Source: Treponema pedis (lineage in GTDB: Bacteria; Spirochaetota; Spirochaetia; Treponematales; Treponemataceae). Taken from it: 64,000 nt of DNA. Every line of letters begins with the position of its first letter. Position 1 is the first letter of the stretch. The notes beneath the pieces are model-generated. The model saw only the letters and a list, made by a program, of their open reading frames with translations, ran no database searches and was not told the origin of the DNA. Of the stretch, positions 9,126 through 17,846 are shown one piece after another. Position numbers and translations under genes: made by a program. The DNA is taken from assembly GCF_017161325.1 (NCBI RefSeq), contig NZ_CP045670.1, positions 62,001 through 126,000 of the forward strand, in the 5' to 3' direction.

Positions 9126-10613
9126 TTACTCCTTCAAATTCTTTGAATCCGTTTTTAAAGCTTTTACTATTCCAATCATAGTTAATACCATTATAAGTGA
9201 AAACGGAAAGCCCGATACTATAGAAATAGTTTGAATCATTTTTAATCCGTTTTCAGTTGTAACCAATAAGATTAAAGATAAGGCGCTTATTGCGGTACCC
9301 CAAATAAATTTGGATAAATTTGAAGGTTCCGGTTTTCCTTCTTCCGAAATCATTCCCAATACAAAGGTTGCGGAATTTGCACTTGTAATAAAAAATGTAA
9401 ATAAAAGTATAATAGCTATTATATTTAAAATATAACCTAAGGGTAATTCTTTTATTACGACAAAAAATGCCGTTGTAGTATCTTTTGCGGCGGTCTGTAA
9501 AATTTCGGGAACCGTACTAAAATCTATCCCTGCAAAAATTGAAAACCAAATGATGGAAACTATTGTAGGTACAAAAAGAACGCCGGCTGCAAATTCTTTA
9601 ATGGTTCTTCCTTTGGAAATACGGGCGATAAAAATTGCGGTAAACGGAGCCCATGAAATCCACCATGCCCAGTAAAAAATCGTCCAGCCTCCGTACCATT
9701 CCATATTATCAAAGGCCCCTGAAGAAAAGGACTCTTTAATCAAATTTTGAAAATATAAACCTGTGCCTTCAACGAGGGTGTTTAAAATTCCTAAACTGGG
9801 GCCGAGTATAAAAGCTCCGATTAAAAGTACTATAACAAGGCGTAAATTTATATCGGAAATTAATTTTATTCCTTTGTTTACACCCGAAACCGCCGTCCAA
9901 ATAAAAATTACCGTAATTCCGAAAACCAAAAGTATTTTTACAAATACGGTAGAAGGAAGTCCGAAAACGTAATTTAAACCGCTTGAAATTTGCTCCGTGC
10001 CCAAACCTAAAGAGGTTGCCATTCCTCCTATGGTTGCAAATACGGCAAGTCCGTCTACAATTTTTGCCATAATCGGAAACCATTTTTTTTCACCGCAAAG
10101 CGGAATAAAAACGCTGCTTATTAAGCAGGGGGATTTACGTTTATACTGCATATAACAAAGAGCCATACCTAATACACAATAATTTGCCCACGGGTGCAGG
10201 CACCAATGTAAAAATGATTTTGTAATCGCAAATTCTTTTGCAGCCGCTGTCATAGGCTGTGCATTTAAAGGATTCATATAATGTGCTAAGGGTTCTGCAA
10301 TGCCGTAAAAAACAAGACCTATTCCCATACCGGCCGAAAATAACATGGCAAACCAGCTTAAATTGCTGTACTCGGGTTTTTCATTTTGATTACCTAATTT
10401 AATGTCCCTGTAAGGACTGAAAAATCCTATCCACACTATAAAGACAATAAACGACGTCATTATAAGCGTATATCCCCAGCCGAAATTAAGGGTAATAAAA
10501 GAGAACATTGTATTTCCCGCTTTTTCCAAATTTGTAGGAGAAAGTAAACCCGAGGCGACAATTAAAATGACAACCAGTAAGGGACACCAAAATACCGCAT
10601 TGATTTTTTTCAT
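9126..10613 (-). CDS. BCCT-family transporter, Na+-coupled type (betaine/glycine betaine uptake)
   Basis: 495 residues, about 12 membrane helices. It carries the glycine motif FSAGMGIGLVFYGIAEPL of Na+-driven members (BetP, OpuD) and the tryptophan segment YWAWWISWAPF with the downstream FIARISKGRT signature. As first gene of the operon with both reductase component-B subunits it most likely brings in the betaine (or sarcosine) they reduce. The long C-terminal osmosensing tail of BetP is absent, which fits nutrient uptake better than osmoregulation. Confidence 0.9.
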   Translation of the reverse strand: MKKINAVFWCPLLVVILIVASGLLSPTNLEKAGNTMFSFITLNFGWGYTLIMTSFIVFIVWIGFFSPYRDIKLGNQNEKPEYSNLSWFAMLFSAGMGIGLVFYGIAEPLAHYMNPLNAQPMTAAAKEFAITKSFLHWCLHPWANYCVLGMALCYMQYKRKSPCLISSVFIPLCGEKKWFPIMAKIVDGLAVFATIGGMATSLGLGTEQISSGLNYVFGLPSTVFVKILLVFGITVIFIWTAVSGVNKGIKLISDINLRLVIVLLIGAFILGPSLGILNTLVEGTGLYFQNLIKESFSSGAFDNMEWYGGWTIFYWAWWISWAPFTAIFIARISKGRTIKEFAAGVLFVPTIVSIIWFSIFAGIDFSTVPEILQTAAKDTTTAFFVVIKELPLGYILNIIAIILLFTFFITSANSATFVLGMISEEGKPEPSNLSKFIWGTAISALSLILLVTTENGLKMIQTISIVSGFPFSLIMVLTMIGIVKALKTDSKNLKE

Positions 10614-10644
10614 AAAAACTCCTTTTTAATTTAAGAAAGGCATA

Positions 10645-10666
10645 TCTAAAAATATCAATTTTTAGA
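10645..10666. promoter_or_regulatory. 22-bp inverted repeat, possible operator in the leader of the reductase operon
   Basis: TCTAAAAAT and ATTTTTAGA are perfect 9-base arms around ATCA. The site lies just downstream of the predicted minus-strand promoter, so a repressor bound here would block the transcript. A leader hairpin is the other reading. Confidence 0.45.
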
Positions 10667-10682
10667 AAGATTTACTTAATAT

Positions 10683-10712
10683 ATTATCCTACCCGTTTTT
10701 GTATTTTGTCAA
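10683..10712 (-). promoter_or_regulatory. Sigma70-type promoter of the BCCT-reductase operon
   Basis: On the minus strand TTGACA (10712-10707), 18-bp spacer, GATAAT (10688-10683). It lies 70-100 bp upstream of the BCCT start codon at 10613, which is preceded by AAAGGAG. Confidence 0.65.
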
Positions 10713-10895
10713 CCCCGATATGCCGTTTTTTTTGATTTTTTTTAAAAAAATATCAATTTAAATATAGTTTGTTAAATGTTGTTCGTACAAAACCGTAAAA
10801 TCGATTTTTTTTATCTTTTCATATCAAATTTAAAAAATATTACTTCCGACGGATTTATTTTGTTTAAACTTATAATACGTAAAGGAGAAGTTTGT

Positions 10896-10934
10896 ATGTT
10901 GGGACGGAAATTCGTAAAAAAAACAGCGGATTAA
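10896..10934 (+). CDS. Possible 12-residue peptide (MLGRKFVKKTAD)
   Basis: In the 387-bp gap 10614-11000 a TATAAT box (10871-10876) and a good ribosome site (AAAGGAG) precede a 13-codon reading frame. After it, GTCAG..CTGAC forms a small stem near 10953 with no T-run. It could be a small basic peptide, a leader, or chance. I see no other gene in this gap. Confidence 0.2.
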   Translation: MLGRKFVKKTAD

Positions 10935-11000
10935 ATTTTATCGGAATGCGGGTCAGTGTCCTGCTGACTTTACTAAAGGAAATATCGTAGTAAACAGGGG

Positions 11001-11993
11001 CTAAACCTTTTTCTTGCGCAGCAAATATACGAAAAAAGGCCCTCCTATTAACGCCATTAAAGAACCCACAGGAAGCTCCAGAGGCGATGCTATTGTGCGG
11101 GCAACCGTGTCCGCTATAAGCAAAAATATCCCCCCTGTAACTATGGAAAATGGAAGTACGTATTTATAATTAGGCCCCGTTATAAGCCGCACTATATGAG
11201 GAATTACCAATCCTACAAAACCGATAACTCCCGCAAGCGAGGTGGAAATTGCGGCTAAAAAAGCGGCGGTAAAAGAAATAAAAAGACGGCTCGTGTTTAT
11301 GTTTAAACCTAAACTTAGGGCCTTTTCATCTCCGAATAAAAGCAAATTACTCGGCCTGATTGAAAGCATGGCCGCCGCCAAGCCTATAATGGAATACGGA
11401 AGAATTACTTTTACATCGTTTATGCTTCTTCCTGAAAGACTTCCCGAAAGCCAAAGCATTATATTTTGAATTTTATCGTTATTTAAAAGCGTAATAAGGT
11501 AAGAGGCTCCCGCTAAAAATGCGTTTACCGCAACGCCGGCCAAAATTAAGCGTACCGTTTTTATTCCGCTTTTCCATGCAAGAAGGTAAACCGTTACGGC
11601 CGCTCCCATAGCCCCTAAAAAAGCGAAAAGAGGGGCGGCTGTAACAAAGTTCGGAAAAACCAAGAGGGCGAGCAAAAGACCTAATTTCGCGCCGGCGGAA
11701 ATTCCTATAATACCGGGGTCCGCAAGGGGGTTTTGAATTACCGCTTGAAACAGGGCTCCTGCAGCCGCAAGGTTTGCTCCTACAATGAGAGCTAAAATTA
11801 CGCGCGGCAAACGTACTTCAAGAATAATTATTGCAAACCGTGAAACGCTTTTTTTTGCAAAAAGAATATCTTTAATTTCACTTAAAGGTATTTGCGTACT
11901 GCCTAAATAAATTCCTGCAAATATTGCCGCTGCAAAAAACACGGCTAATACAAAAGCAAAAATTACTATTTTTTTTTTGCCTATATTCTGCAA
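11001..11993 (-). CDS. FecCD-family ABC permease (iron-siderophore/heme/B12 type)
   Basis: 330 residues, about 9-10 membrane helices. Family signatures are visible: YLGSTQIPLSEI near the N-terminus, PLADPGIIGISAGA, and GVIGFVGLVIPHIVRL, the cytoplasmic loop that docks the ATPase. It imports an iron complex or cobalamin across the inner membrane. The binding protein ends 3 bp upstream, so the pair is one transcript. No ATPase gene follows; the next 380 bp are nearly empty. The ATPase must be supplied from elsewhere or has been lost. Confidence 0.88.
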   Translation of the reverse strand: MQNIGKKKIVIFAFVLAVFFAAAIFAGIYLGSTQIPLSEIKDILFAKKSVSRFAIIILEVRLPRVILALIVGANLAAAGALFQAVIQNPLADPGIIGISAGAKLGLLLALLVFPNFVTAAPLFAFLGAMGAAVTVYLLAWKSGIKTVRLILAGVAVNAFLAGASYLITLLNNDKIQNIMLWLSGSLSGRSINDVKVILPYSIIGLAAAMLSIRPSNLLLFGDEKALSLGLNINTSRLFISFTAAFLAAISTSLAGVIGFVGLVIPHIVRLITGPNYKYVLPFSIVTGGIFLLIADTVARTIASPLELPVGSLMALIGGPFFVYLLRKKKV

Positions 11994-11996
11994 TCA

Positions 11997-12932
11997 TTAT
12001 TCGGCGGCACCGTTATTTTCGCTGTTATCGTATATAAGTTCTTTTAAATTTTCTACGGCATTCATTATCTTTAAATTGCGCGAAGCGGTATAAAGATTAC
12101 TGTCCAAATCGTAAATTTTATTTTCCCGAACGGCTTTAACTTTAGACCAAATTCCGCTGTTTGAAAATTCTTTACGTAAAGAATCTGCCGAGTCTTCAGG
12201 TTTAGTGTGCGTAAGTCTTATTATTATATCGGGTTGATGTTTTACAATTTCTTCTATATTTATAGGAACATAGGCCTTATCGAAGTTACCGATGTCGTTT
12301 GCGATATTATGAATTTTTAAAATTTCCATTAAACTTCCGGTATAGCAATTTTTTGTACCCATCATCAGTTTTTTAGGAGAGCCTAAAATCATTAAAACCT
12401 TAGGACTTTTTTTTCCGTTTATTGCACGTTTAATTTCCAGCGTTTTTGCTTCAATGGTTTGAATAACCCGTTCGGCTTCTTTTTGTTTTAACGTAATAGT
12501 TCCTATCTTTCTTATCGAATTTAAACACTCCGAATAAGAATCCAAATCGAAATACTCATGTTTTATATTTTGGTTTATAAAAATTTTATCAAGAGTCGGC
12601 TTTGAACCGAGAGAAGCTAAATATAAATCCGCATTTAACATTTTTACCGTTTCAATATCCGGCTTCATGGGATTTCCGATTTTTGTACACTTTTCATAAA
12701 GTTTGGGAAGACTATGGCGGCTTGTAGGTACCCCGATTACATTTTTATAACCCAGGTCGCTTAATATTTCCGCTATGGACATTGTTCCGGCAATGACGGA
12801 AGGGCTTCCGTCCGAAAGGGTTTTATCCGGCAATTCTTGCTTTCCCAAACCGGTCAATTTACCGATATTTTCCGAAAAAAAAACTGCCGTAAAAAACAGC
12901 ACAAAAAATAAAGAAAGTTTATATTTACTCAT
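11997..12932 (-). CDS. Periplasmic/tethered substrate-binding protein of an iron-type ABC importer
   Basis: 311 residues. The N-terminus is a hydrophobic signal or anchor (LSLFFVLFFTAVFF) with no clear lipobox cysteine, so it may be membrane-tethered. The body has the two-lobed FhuD/BtuF pattern: VIAGTMSIAEILSDLGY at the start of lobe 1, the long linking helix around EAERVIQTIEAKTLEIK, and HQPDIIIRL in lobe 2. It is first in the two-gene operon with the FecCD permease. Substrate cannot be read from sequence; siderophore, heme or corrinoid are candidates. Confidence 0.8.
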   Translation of the reverse strand: MSKYKLSLFFVLFFTAVFFSENIGKLTGLGKQELPDKTLSDGSPSVIAGTMSIAEILSDLGYKNVIGVPTSRHSLPKLYEKCTKIGNPMKPDIETVKMLNADLYLASLGSKPTLDKIFINQNIKHEYFDLDSYSECLNSIRKIGTITLKQKEAERVIQTIEAKTLEIKRAINGKKSPKVLMILGSPKKLMMGTKNCYTGSLMEILKIHNIANDIGNFDKAYVPINIEEIVKHQPDIIIRLTHTKPEDSADSLRKEFSNSGIWSKVKAVRENKIYDLDSNLYTASRNLKIMNAVENLKELIYDNSENNGAAE

Positions 12933-13010
12933 ATTTTGTATTCTATCAAAAACGGGGTAAAAAGGTCAAGGCTGTAATTACCGTTTTATTTTAAATTAAA
13001 AACCGTTTAT

Positions 13011-13559
13011 CTATAAATTAAATTCAAGAAGTTTACAATTTTCTATTTCAAGAACTTCAAATTCGTTTTGAGTAAAACTTTTAAAATATGTACATAGCAT
13101 AGCCGTCATTATCCCATGACATACAAGGAGAATACCTTCTTTAGTATCTTTGTGCTTTTTTAAAATATCTTCAACAACCGAATAAGCCCTGTGTGCAACA
13201 TCTGCAAGGGACTCTCCTTTGGGAAACCGCATAAAGGGTTGTTTTAATATTTCTTCTACGGGAGAATTTTTCCAGTTTGCGCCTTCAAAGGTTCCGAAAT
13301 TCATTTCTTTTAAAAGCTCATTAGTAATTGCCTTTACGCCTAAAGCCTTTTCAATGTAAGAAGAAGTTTCTTTTGCTCTTTTAAGCGGAGATACGTAAAT
13401 GGTCTTTATATTGTATGTATTTTGATTTGCCGCAATATCGTAAGCCAGGGCTTGAGCCTGTTCGCGTCCCTTATCGGTGAGTTCCGCTTCCGAAATCCCG
13501 CATGCCAATTCTTTTACATTCCAATCGCTTTCTCCGTGCCGTGTTATAAAAAGTTTCAT
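13011..13559 (-). CDS. Histidine phosphatase (phosphoglycerate mutase-like)
   Basis: 182 residues. The catalytic RHGESDWN lies at residues 7-14 and the second active-site histidine in LLVCHGIM near residue 147. The conserved SPLKRAKETS motif is present. The size fits small broad-specificity phosphatases (CobC/GpmB/PhoE group) rather than glycolytic GpmA (~230-250 aa). Neighbours give no substrate. It is monocistronic. Confidence 0.85.
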   Translation of the reverse strand: MKLFITRHGESDWNVKELACGISEAELTDKGREQAQALAYDIAANQNTYNIKTIYVSPLKRAKETSSYIEKALGVKAITNELLKEMNFGTFEGANWKNSPVEEILKQPFMRFPKGESLADVAHRAYSVVEDILKKHKDTKEGILLVCHGIMTAMLCTYFKSFTQNEFEVLEIENCKLLEFNL

Positions 13560-13663
13560 ATTAAAAGGATTATACCGGTTTTGACGGTAAAAAACAAGAA
13601 CTTGAATGTTATTACCGCAGGGGGCCTTATTTTTAATAACTTTTTTTTCTTTAAGCTTGCGGG

Positions 13664-13692
13664 TTGACTAATTTATAAAAGAAATATAAAAT
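13664..13692 (+). promoter_or_regulatory. Promoter for the 13713 lipoprotein gene
   Basis: TTGACT (13664-13669), a 17-bp spacer and TAAAAT (13687-13692), 20 bp before a GTG start preceded by GGAAGAG. Confidence 0.5.
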
Positions 13693-13712
13693 ATAAGTAT
13701 TGGAAGAGAACT

Positions 13713-14306
13713 GTGAAAAAAATAAAAAAAGTGTTTATATTAAGTGTATTGCTATTTCTTGCCTGTAAAAAACCGGTTTACCGATTAAAAATCGATAATC
13801 AATCCGACTGGGATATTGTTGTTAATATAACTAATCTGAAAGAGTTGGGAACATATCAAAAGTTTTCCAATTATTTAATTCCTAAAAAAGATATATGCTA
13901 TTTTGATATTATGCATAACGGAACTTGTAAATTGCTTAGTGTTAACGGTGCAAAAATTCATTTCAGCGATAAAAGCAGTATGATTTTAACAAACGATGAA
14001 CCTGTTGAAATAAAGGTAATAAATAAAACGGGTAAAAATTTTTTATTATATAATGTTCCGTTATTGCCCGTTTCCTTATGTGAGTATTATGTCAAGCACT
14101 ATAGACCTAATTTTAGTAATGTTAATATCAGCGATTCTGATACTGAATCCAATCCTAAAGTATTAAAAATATACGGGTGGCAAATTAAGCAATGTAAAAA
14201 TGAACGGGAATTAAATTCTTTGGCAATAGGTTTTAAGGCAAACATACCGAATATTAAATTCAGTTTTAAAACGGAAAATAACAGCATATATTTAATATGC
14301 TATTAG
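13713..14306 (+). CDS. Hypothetical lipoprotein
   Basis: 197 residues starting at GTG. The N-terminus is a short lipoprotein signal (VLLFLACKK, lipobox LFLAC), so the protein is anchored by lipid to a membrane. The rest (LKIDNQSDWDIVVNIT...) looks like a small beta-rich domain, and it has no motif I recognise. It resembles the small lipoproteins that act as immunity proteins in the later array but has no toxin neighbour. It stands alone between the phosphatase and the tRNA. Confidence 0.65.
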   Translation: MKKIKKVFILSVLLFLACKKPVYRLKIDNQSDWDIVVNITNLKELGTYQKFSNYLIPKKDICYFDIMHNGTCKLLSVNGAKIHFSDKSSMILTNDEPVEIKVINKTGKNFLLYNVPLLPVSLCEYYVKHYRPNFSNVNISDSDTESNPKVLKIYGWQIKQCKNERELNSLAIGFKANIPNIKFSFKTENNSIYLICY

Positions 14307-14407
14307 CCCGATTTGCGTTAAATTTTATTTACTTTAAGTATTAAATAGGGCGTTAATTTATACTTTTGGAAGTATTTTAGAAAGTTATGCGGAACCGTTT
14401 TTAAAAC

Positions 14408-14481
14408 TGGGCAATACCGGAATCGAACCAGTGACCCCAAGCGTGTCATGCTTGTACTCTAACCAACTGAGCTAATTGCCC
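14408..14481 (-). tRNA. tRNA-Val (anticodon GAC)
   Basis: The minus strand begins GGGCAATTAGCTCAGTTGG and folds as a full cloverleaf: 7-bp acceptor GGGCAAT/ATTGCCC, anticodon stem CAAGC/GCTTG with loop ATGACAC, and T-arm GGTTCGATTCC. The discriminator is A, and CCA is not encoded. Confidence 0.95.
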
Positions 14482-14594
14482 TAAACTCAACGAAAAGCAA
14501 TAATACTCTATTTTCCTCTTTACGTCAAGCCCTTTTTTTGGTATATTATAAATACCGGATATAATTCGGAATAAAAATAATTTAGGAGTATAAC

Positions 14595-14981
14595 ATGAAT
14601 AAAGAAATCAGTTTTTTCCTGTGTCAAAAGGGAACTGCAACCGTAATAGGGCTTGATTGCTGTAAAGATACTCAAGTATCATGCTGCGGTGAAACGCTTT
14701 CTGCAGTAAAAGTAGGCAGTGTGGACGCCGCAAAAGAAAAACACGTTCCCGTAGTTGAAGTAAACGGAAATACGGTAACCGTAAAAATAGGCTCCGTAGC
14801 CCACCCGATGACTCCCGAACACTATATAGCATGGGTTTGCTTAAAAACGGAAAAGGGGCTTCAATTTAAAGAGCTTCCCGTAGACGGGGCTCCGGAAGTA
14901 CAGTTTGCAATTACTTCGGACGATAAAGTAATAGAAGCTTACGAATTTTGCAACCTTCACGGTGTTTGGTCGGGAAAATAA
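14595..14981 (+). CDS. Superoxide reductase (desulfoferrodoxin/neelaredoxin family)
   Basis: 128 residues. It reduces superoxide to peroxide in the cytoplasm without making oxygen. The catalytic Fe(His)4Cys centre ligands are visible: KHVPVVE, IAHPM-type VAHPMTPEHYIAW, and YEFCNLHG at the end. The N-terminal desulforedoxin-like domain is present but its cysteines are altered: the usual C-x2-C is CQKG, with only one cysteine, while SCCGETL keeps the second pair. Centre I therefore probably does not bind iron, as in the T. pallidum enzyme (class III). Ribosome site TTAGGAG lies 7 bp upstream. Confidence 0.93.
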   Translation: MNKEISFFLCQKGTATVIGLDCCKDTQVSCCGETLSAVKVGSVDAAKEKHVPVVEVNGNTVTVKIGSVAHPMTPEHYIAWVCLKTEKGLQFKELPVDGAPEVQFAITSDDKVIEAYEFCNLHGVWSGK

Positions 14982-15098
14982 GATTTACGCTTTGCGGGAT
15001 TGCAGGCGGGTACCGCTTATTAAAAAGATAGCCGTATTTCGCCGCTCCGTACAAGTTTAAGTTTTTAGATTTTTATTTACAAGATAAAAACTTTATGA

Positions 15099-15128
15099 GG
15101 AGAGGTCCGAAAGGGTCTCTCCCTTTTA
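15099..15128 (+). terminator. Terminator after the superoxide reductase gene
   Basis: GGAGAG (15099-15104) pairs with CTCTCC (15117-15122), with an inner CC-GAAA-GG cap, followed by CTTTTAT. Confidence 0.75.
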
Positions 15129-15155
15129 TAAATTTATAATAATATTTAATTAAAA

Positions 15156-16466
15156 ATGAAAGAAATAGACTCCTTTTTTTTAAGGCATAATTTTAATCCT
15201 CATATCGAATTGGAAAAAGCCGTTCCTCTGCTTATTGAAGATATGCAAAACGGATTAAAAGCCGATTTTAAAACCTCATCGTCAATGGATATGATTCCTC
15301 TTTGGAAAAGCGTACCGAATGAAATACCGAAAAATAAAAGCGTTATTATAATTGATGCAGGCGGGACAAATTTCAGGACAGCCCTTGTACGCTTCGATAA
15401 AACCGGGCAAGCCGATATCTCTTCTTTTTTTAAGTACAAAATGCCGGCTCTGGATAAGGAGATGAACAATGAAGAATTCTTTGACGCAATTGCAGATTAT
15501 TTGGAACCGTTAAAGGATAAGGCTGAAACCGTTTCATTTTGTTTTTCATTTGCAATTAAAATTTTCCCTGACGGAGGCGGAGAAGCTATAAAGCTTTCAA
15601 AGGAAATTAAACTTCCTAAAATTACCGAATGTAAAATTAACGAGGGGTTACATCAAGCTCTTTTACGCAAGGGGTGGACGAGCGTTAAAAAAGTAATAAT
15701 GGTAAACGACACGGCAGCCGTTTTGCTTTCGGGAATTATTCCGCAGGAAGGCGGTAAAATGTGTTATGATTCTTTTATAGGCTTTGTTTTGGGTACAGGG
15801 TTAAATTCCTGTTATATTGAATACGGTAATATAGAAAAAATAAAAGATACGCCGTTTTACGGAAAACCTCAAATGGTGGTATGCGAATCCGGGAAAAGTT
15901 GTAAAATTAAGCAAAGCGAATTCGATAAAGAACTCTCGGAAACTTCAAATTTAAAAGATGAATATTTTTTGGAAAGAATGTGTTCCGGCCGTTATGTGGG
16001 ACAGGTTTGCTCAATTGCTTTGCGTACTGCGGCGCGGTTCGGTATTTTTTCCGAAAAAGCGAATAAGGATATGATAAATTTACCCGATTTTACAACGGAA
16101 GAAATTTCGGTATTTTTAAAAGAGCAAAACAATGAAAAAAATATTTTTTCAAGTTTTATTTTAAAAAACGGAATTTCTTTAGACTATATAAAAATTTATT
16201 ATATTTGTAATGCCTTTTTTGAAAGAGCGGCGAGACTTTCTGCTGCGGTTTTTGCGGCTGCGGCAATTAAAACAGGTAAAGGCAAATCGCCTGAAAAGCC
16301 TCTTTGTATTATGGGTAACGGTTCCGTTTTTTCACACGGATTTTTAATGAAAGAAAGAATTTTTAAATTTTTATATGAATTTTTAACTGAAAAAACGGGT
16401 GTTCATTTTGTACTAAAAACTTCGGATAATTCCGTAAGTTTGGGTACCGCTATTGCAGGAATTTAA
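15156..16466 (+). CDS. Hexokinase
   Basis: 436 residues, the size of spirochaetal and single-domain eukaryote-like hexokinases, not the ~320-aa ROK or Glk kinases. The phosphate-1 motif is IIDAGGTNFRTALVRF (residues ~65-80), the catalytic aspartate sits in VNDTAAVLLSG, phosphate-2 is GFVLGTGLNSCYIE, and the adenosine motif is MGNGSVFSHG. It phosphorylates glucose at the head of glycolysis. The MATE gene starts 13 bp downstream and may be co-transcribed. Confidence 0.92.
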   Translation: MKEIDSFFLRHNFNPHIELEKAVPLLIEDMQNGLKADFKTSSSMDMIPLWKSVPNEIPKNKSVIIIDAGGTNFRTALVRFDKTGQADISSFFKYKMPALDKEMNNEEFFDAIADYLEPLKDKAETVSFCFSFAIKIFPDGGGEAIKLSKEIKLPKITECKINEGLHQALLRKGWTSVKKVIMVNDTAAVLLSGIIPQEGGKMCYDSFIGFVLGTGLNSCYIEYGNIEKIKDTPFYGKPQMVVCESGKSCKIKQSEFDKELSETSNLKDEYFLERMCSGRYVGQVCSIALRTAARFGIFSEKANKDMINLPDFTTEEISVFLKEQNNEKNIFSSFILKNGISLDYIKIYYICNAFFERAARLSAAVFAAAAIKTGKGKSPEKPLCIMGNGSVFSHGFLMKERIFKFLYEFLTEKTGVHFVLKTSDNSVSLGTAIAGI

Positions 16467-16478
16467 GGTTTTAATTTT

Positions 16479-17846
16479 ATGGATAATAATTTACGTTTAA
16501 ACAAAAGTTTCTTTGATAAAGAATTTTTAAAAATGCTGTTTACTATTGCTTTGCCTATTATATTACAAAATCTTCTTAATTCTTTTGTAAATATTTTAGA
16601 TATGGTAATGATAGGAAGGCTGGGCACGGTTGAAATCGCGGCAGTGGGATTGGGTAATCAGCTTTTCTTTTTGCTTAATCTTATTTTATACGGCACGGCT
16701 TCAGGCGGAATGGTTTTTACGGCACAATTTTGGGGTAAAAAAGATTTGGAAGGTTTACGTAAAACATTCGGTCTTTCTTTAACTACGGCTCTTTTTTTCA
16801 GTACCGTGTTTACTCTTGTTTGTATGTTGGCGCCTGAGCAAATTTTATCTCTTTACTCTAAAGATACGGCTGTAATTAAAGTGGGGGCAAGATATTTAAA
16901 AATCGTAAGCGCCTGTTTTATTCCGTTTTCAATCAGCTTTATTTTTATCTTTACATTACGTGCAATAGAGCAGGTTAAGGCGGCTGTAACCGTTACAATT
17001 ATTTCGTTAAGCGTTAATTTGGTTCTAAATGCAATATTGATTTTCGGTCTTTTCGGATTTCCTGCACTGGGTGTTGAGGGTGCCGCCGTTGCAACCGTTG
17101 CTGCAAGAGCTACGGAACTTGTATTCTTTTTTATTATTACAAAAAAGAAAAAATATCCCATACTTGGAAAATTTAAAGAACATTTTTTATTCAGCGGTAA
17201 ATTTTTATGGACGTTTTTTTTAATCGTATTGCCGGTTATTTTTAACGAATCCTTGTGGTCCCTCGGAATGACATTTCACCACAAGATATTTGCAGGCTTG
17301 AATACTTTTTCCTATGCAGCTTTCAGTATCACAAATACGGTATCGCAGCTTACTTGGGTGGTTTTTATCGGACTCGGAAACGGAATAAGTGTTTTAATAG
17401 GTAAAAAAATCGGTGAGGGTAATTATGAAGCTGCAAAATCTTATGCTTTAAAAATCGCTTTTTTCGCTCCGTTTTCGGCAATTTTCGTGGGAGCAATGTT
17501 AATTCCCATTTCATTTATTATTCCGTATATTTTTAATGTTGAAAAAGATGTTTTAATTTATTCAAAATATTTTTTGGCAATACTTGCAATGTGCTATCCT
17601 TTAAAAGCTTTTAATATGAGTATGTTGGTAGGTGTTATACGTGCAGGCGGAGATACTAAATTCGGTGTAGTTTATGATACTCTTTTTCTGTGGATTATAT
17701 CTGTTCCTCTTGCGTTTTATTTATCGGTATACACCGCTTTTCCTTCATGGTTTATTTATCTTTGTCTCTTTGCAGATGAACCCATTAAGGCTTCTATAGG
17801 TTTATTACGATTAAAATCCGGAAAGTGGCTTCATAGGATAGTTTAA
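16479..17846 (+). CDS. MATE-family efflux transporter
   Basis: 455 residues, 12 predicted helices in two related halves. The typical start IALPIILQNLLNSFVNILDM and the mid-protein FIGLGNGISVLIGKK are seen. It exports cationic drugs or metabolites with Na+ or H+ exchange; the substrate cannot be read. It follows hexokinase closely. A 16-bp near-palindrome (17858-17873, core ACAGCTGT) lies just after the stop with no T-run. Confidence 0.9.
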   Translation: MDNNLRLNKSFFDKEFLKMLFTIALPIILQNLLNSFVNILDMVMIGRLGTVEIAAVGLGNQLFFLLNLILYGTASGGMVFTAQFWGKKDLEGLRKTFGLSLTTALFFSTVFTLVCMLAPEQILSLYSKDTAVIKVGARYLKIVSACFIPFSISFIFIFTLRAIEQVKAAVTVTIISLSVNLVLNAILIFGLFGFPALGVEGAAVATVAARATELVFFFIITKKKKYPILGKFKEHFLFSGKFLWTFFLIVLPVIFNESLWSLGMTFHHKIFAGLNTFSYAAFSITNTVSQLTWVVFIGLGNGISVLIGKKIGEGNYEAAKSYALKIAFFAPFSAIFVGAMLIPISFIIPYIFNVEKDVLIYSKYFLAILAMCYPLKAFNMSMLVGVIRAGGDTKFGVVYDTLFLWIISVPLAFYLSVYTAFPSWFIYLCLFADEPIKASIGLLRLKSGKWLHRIV

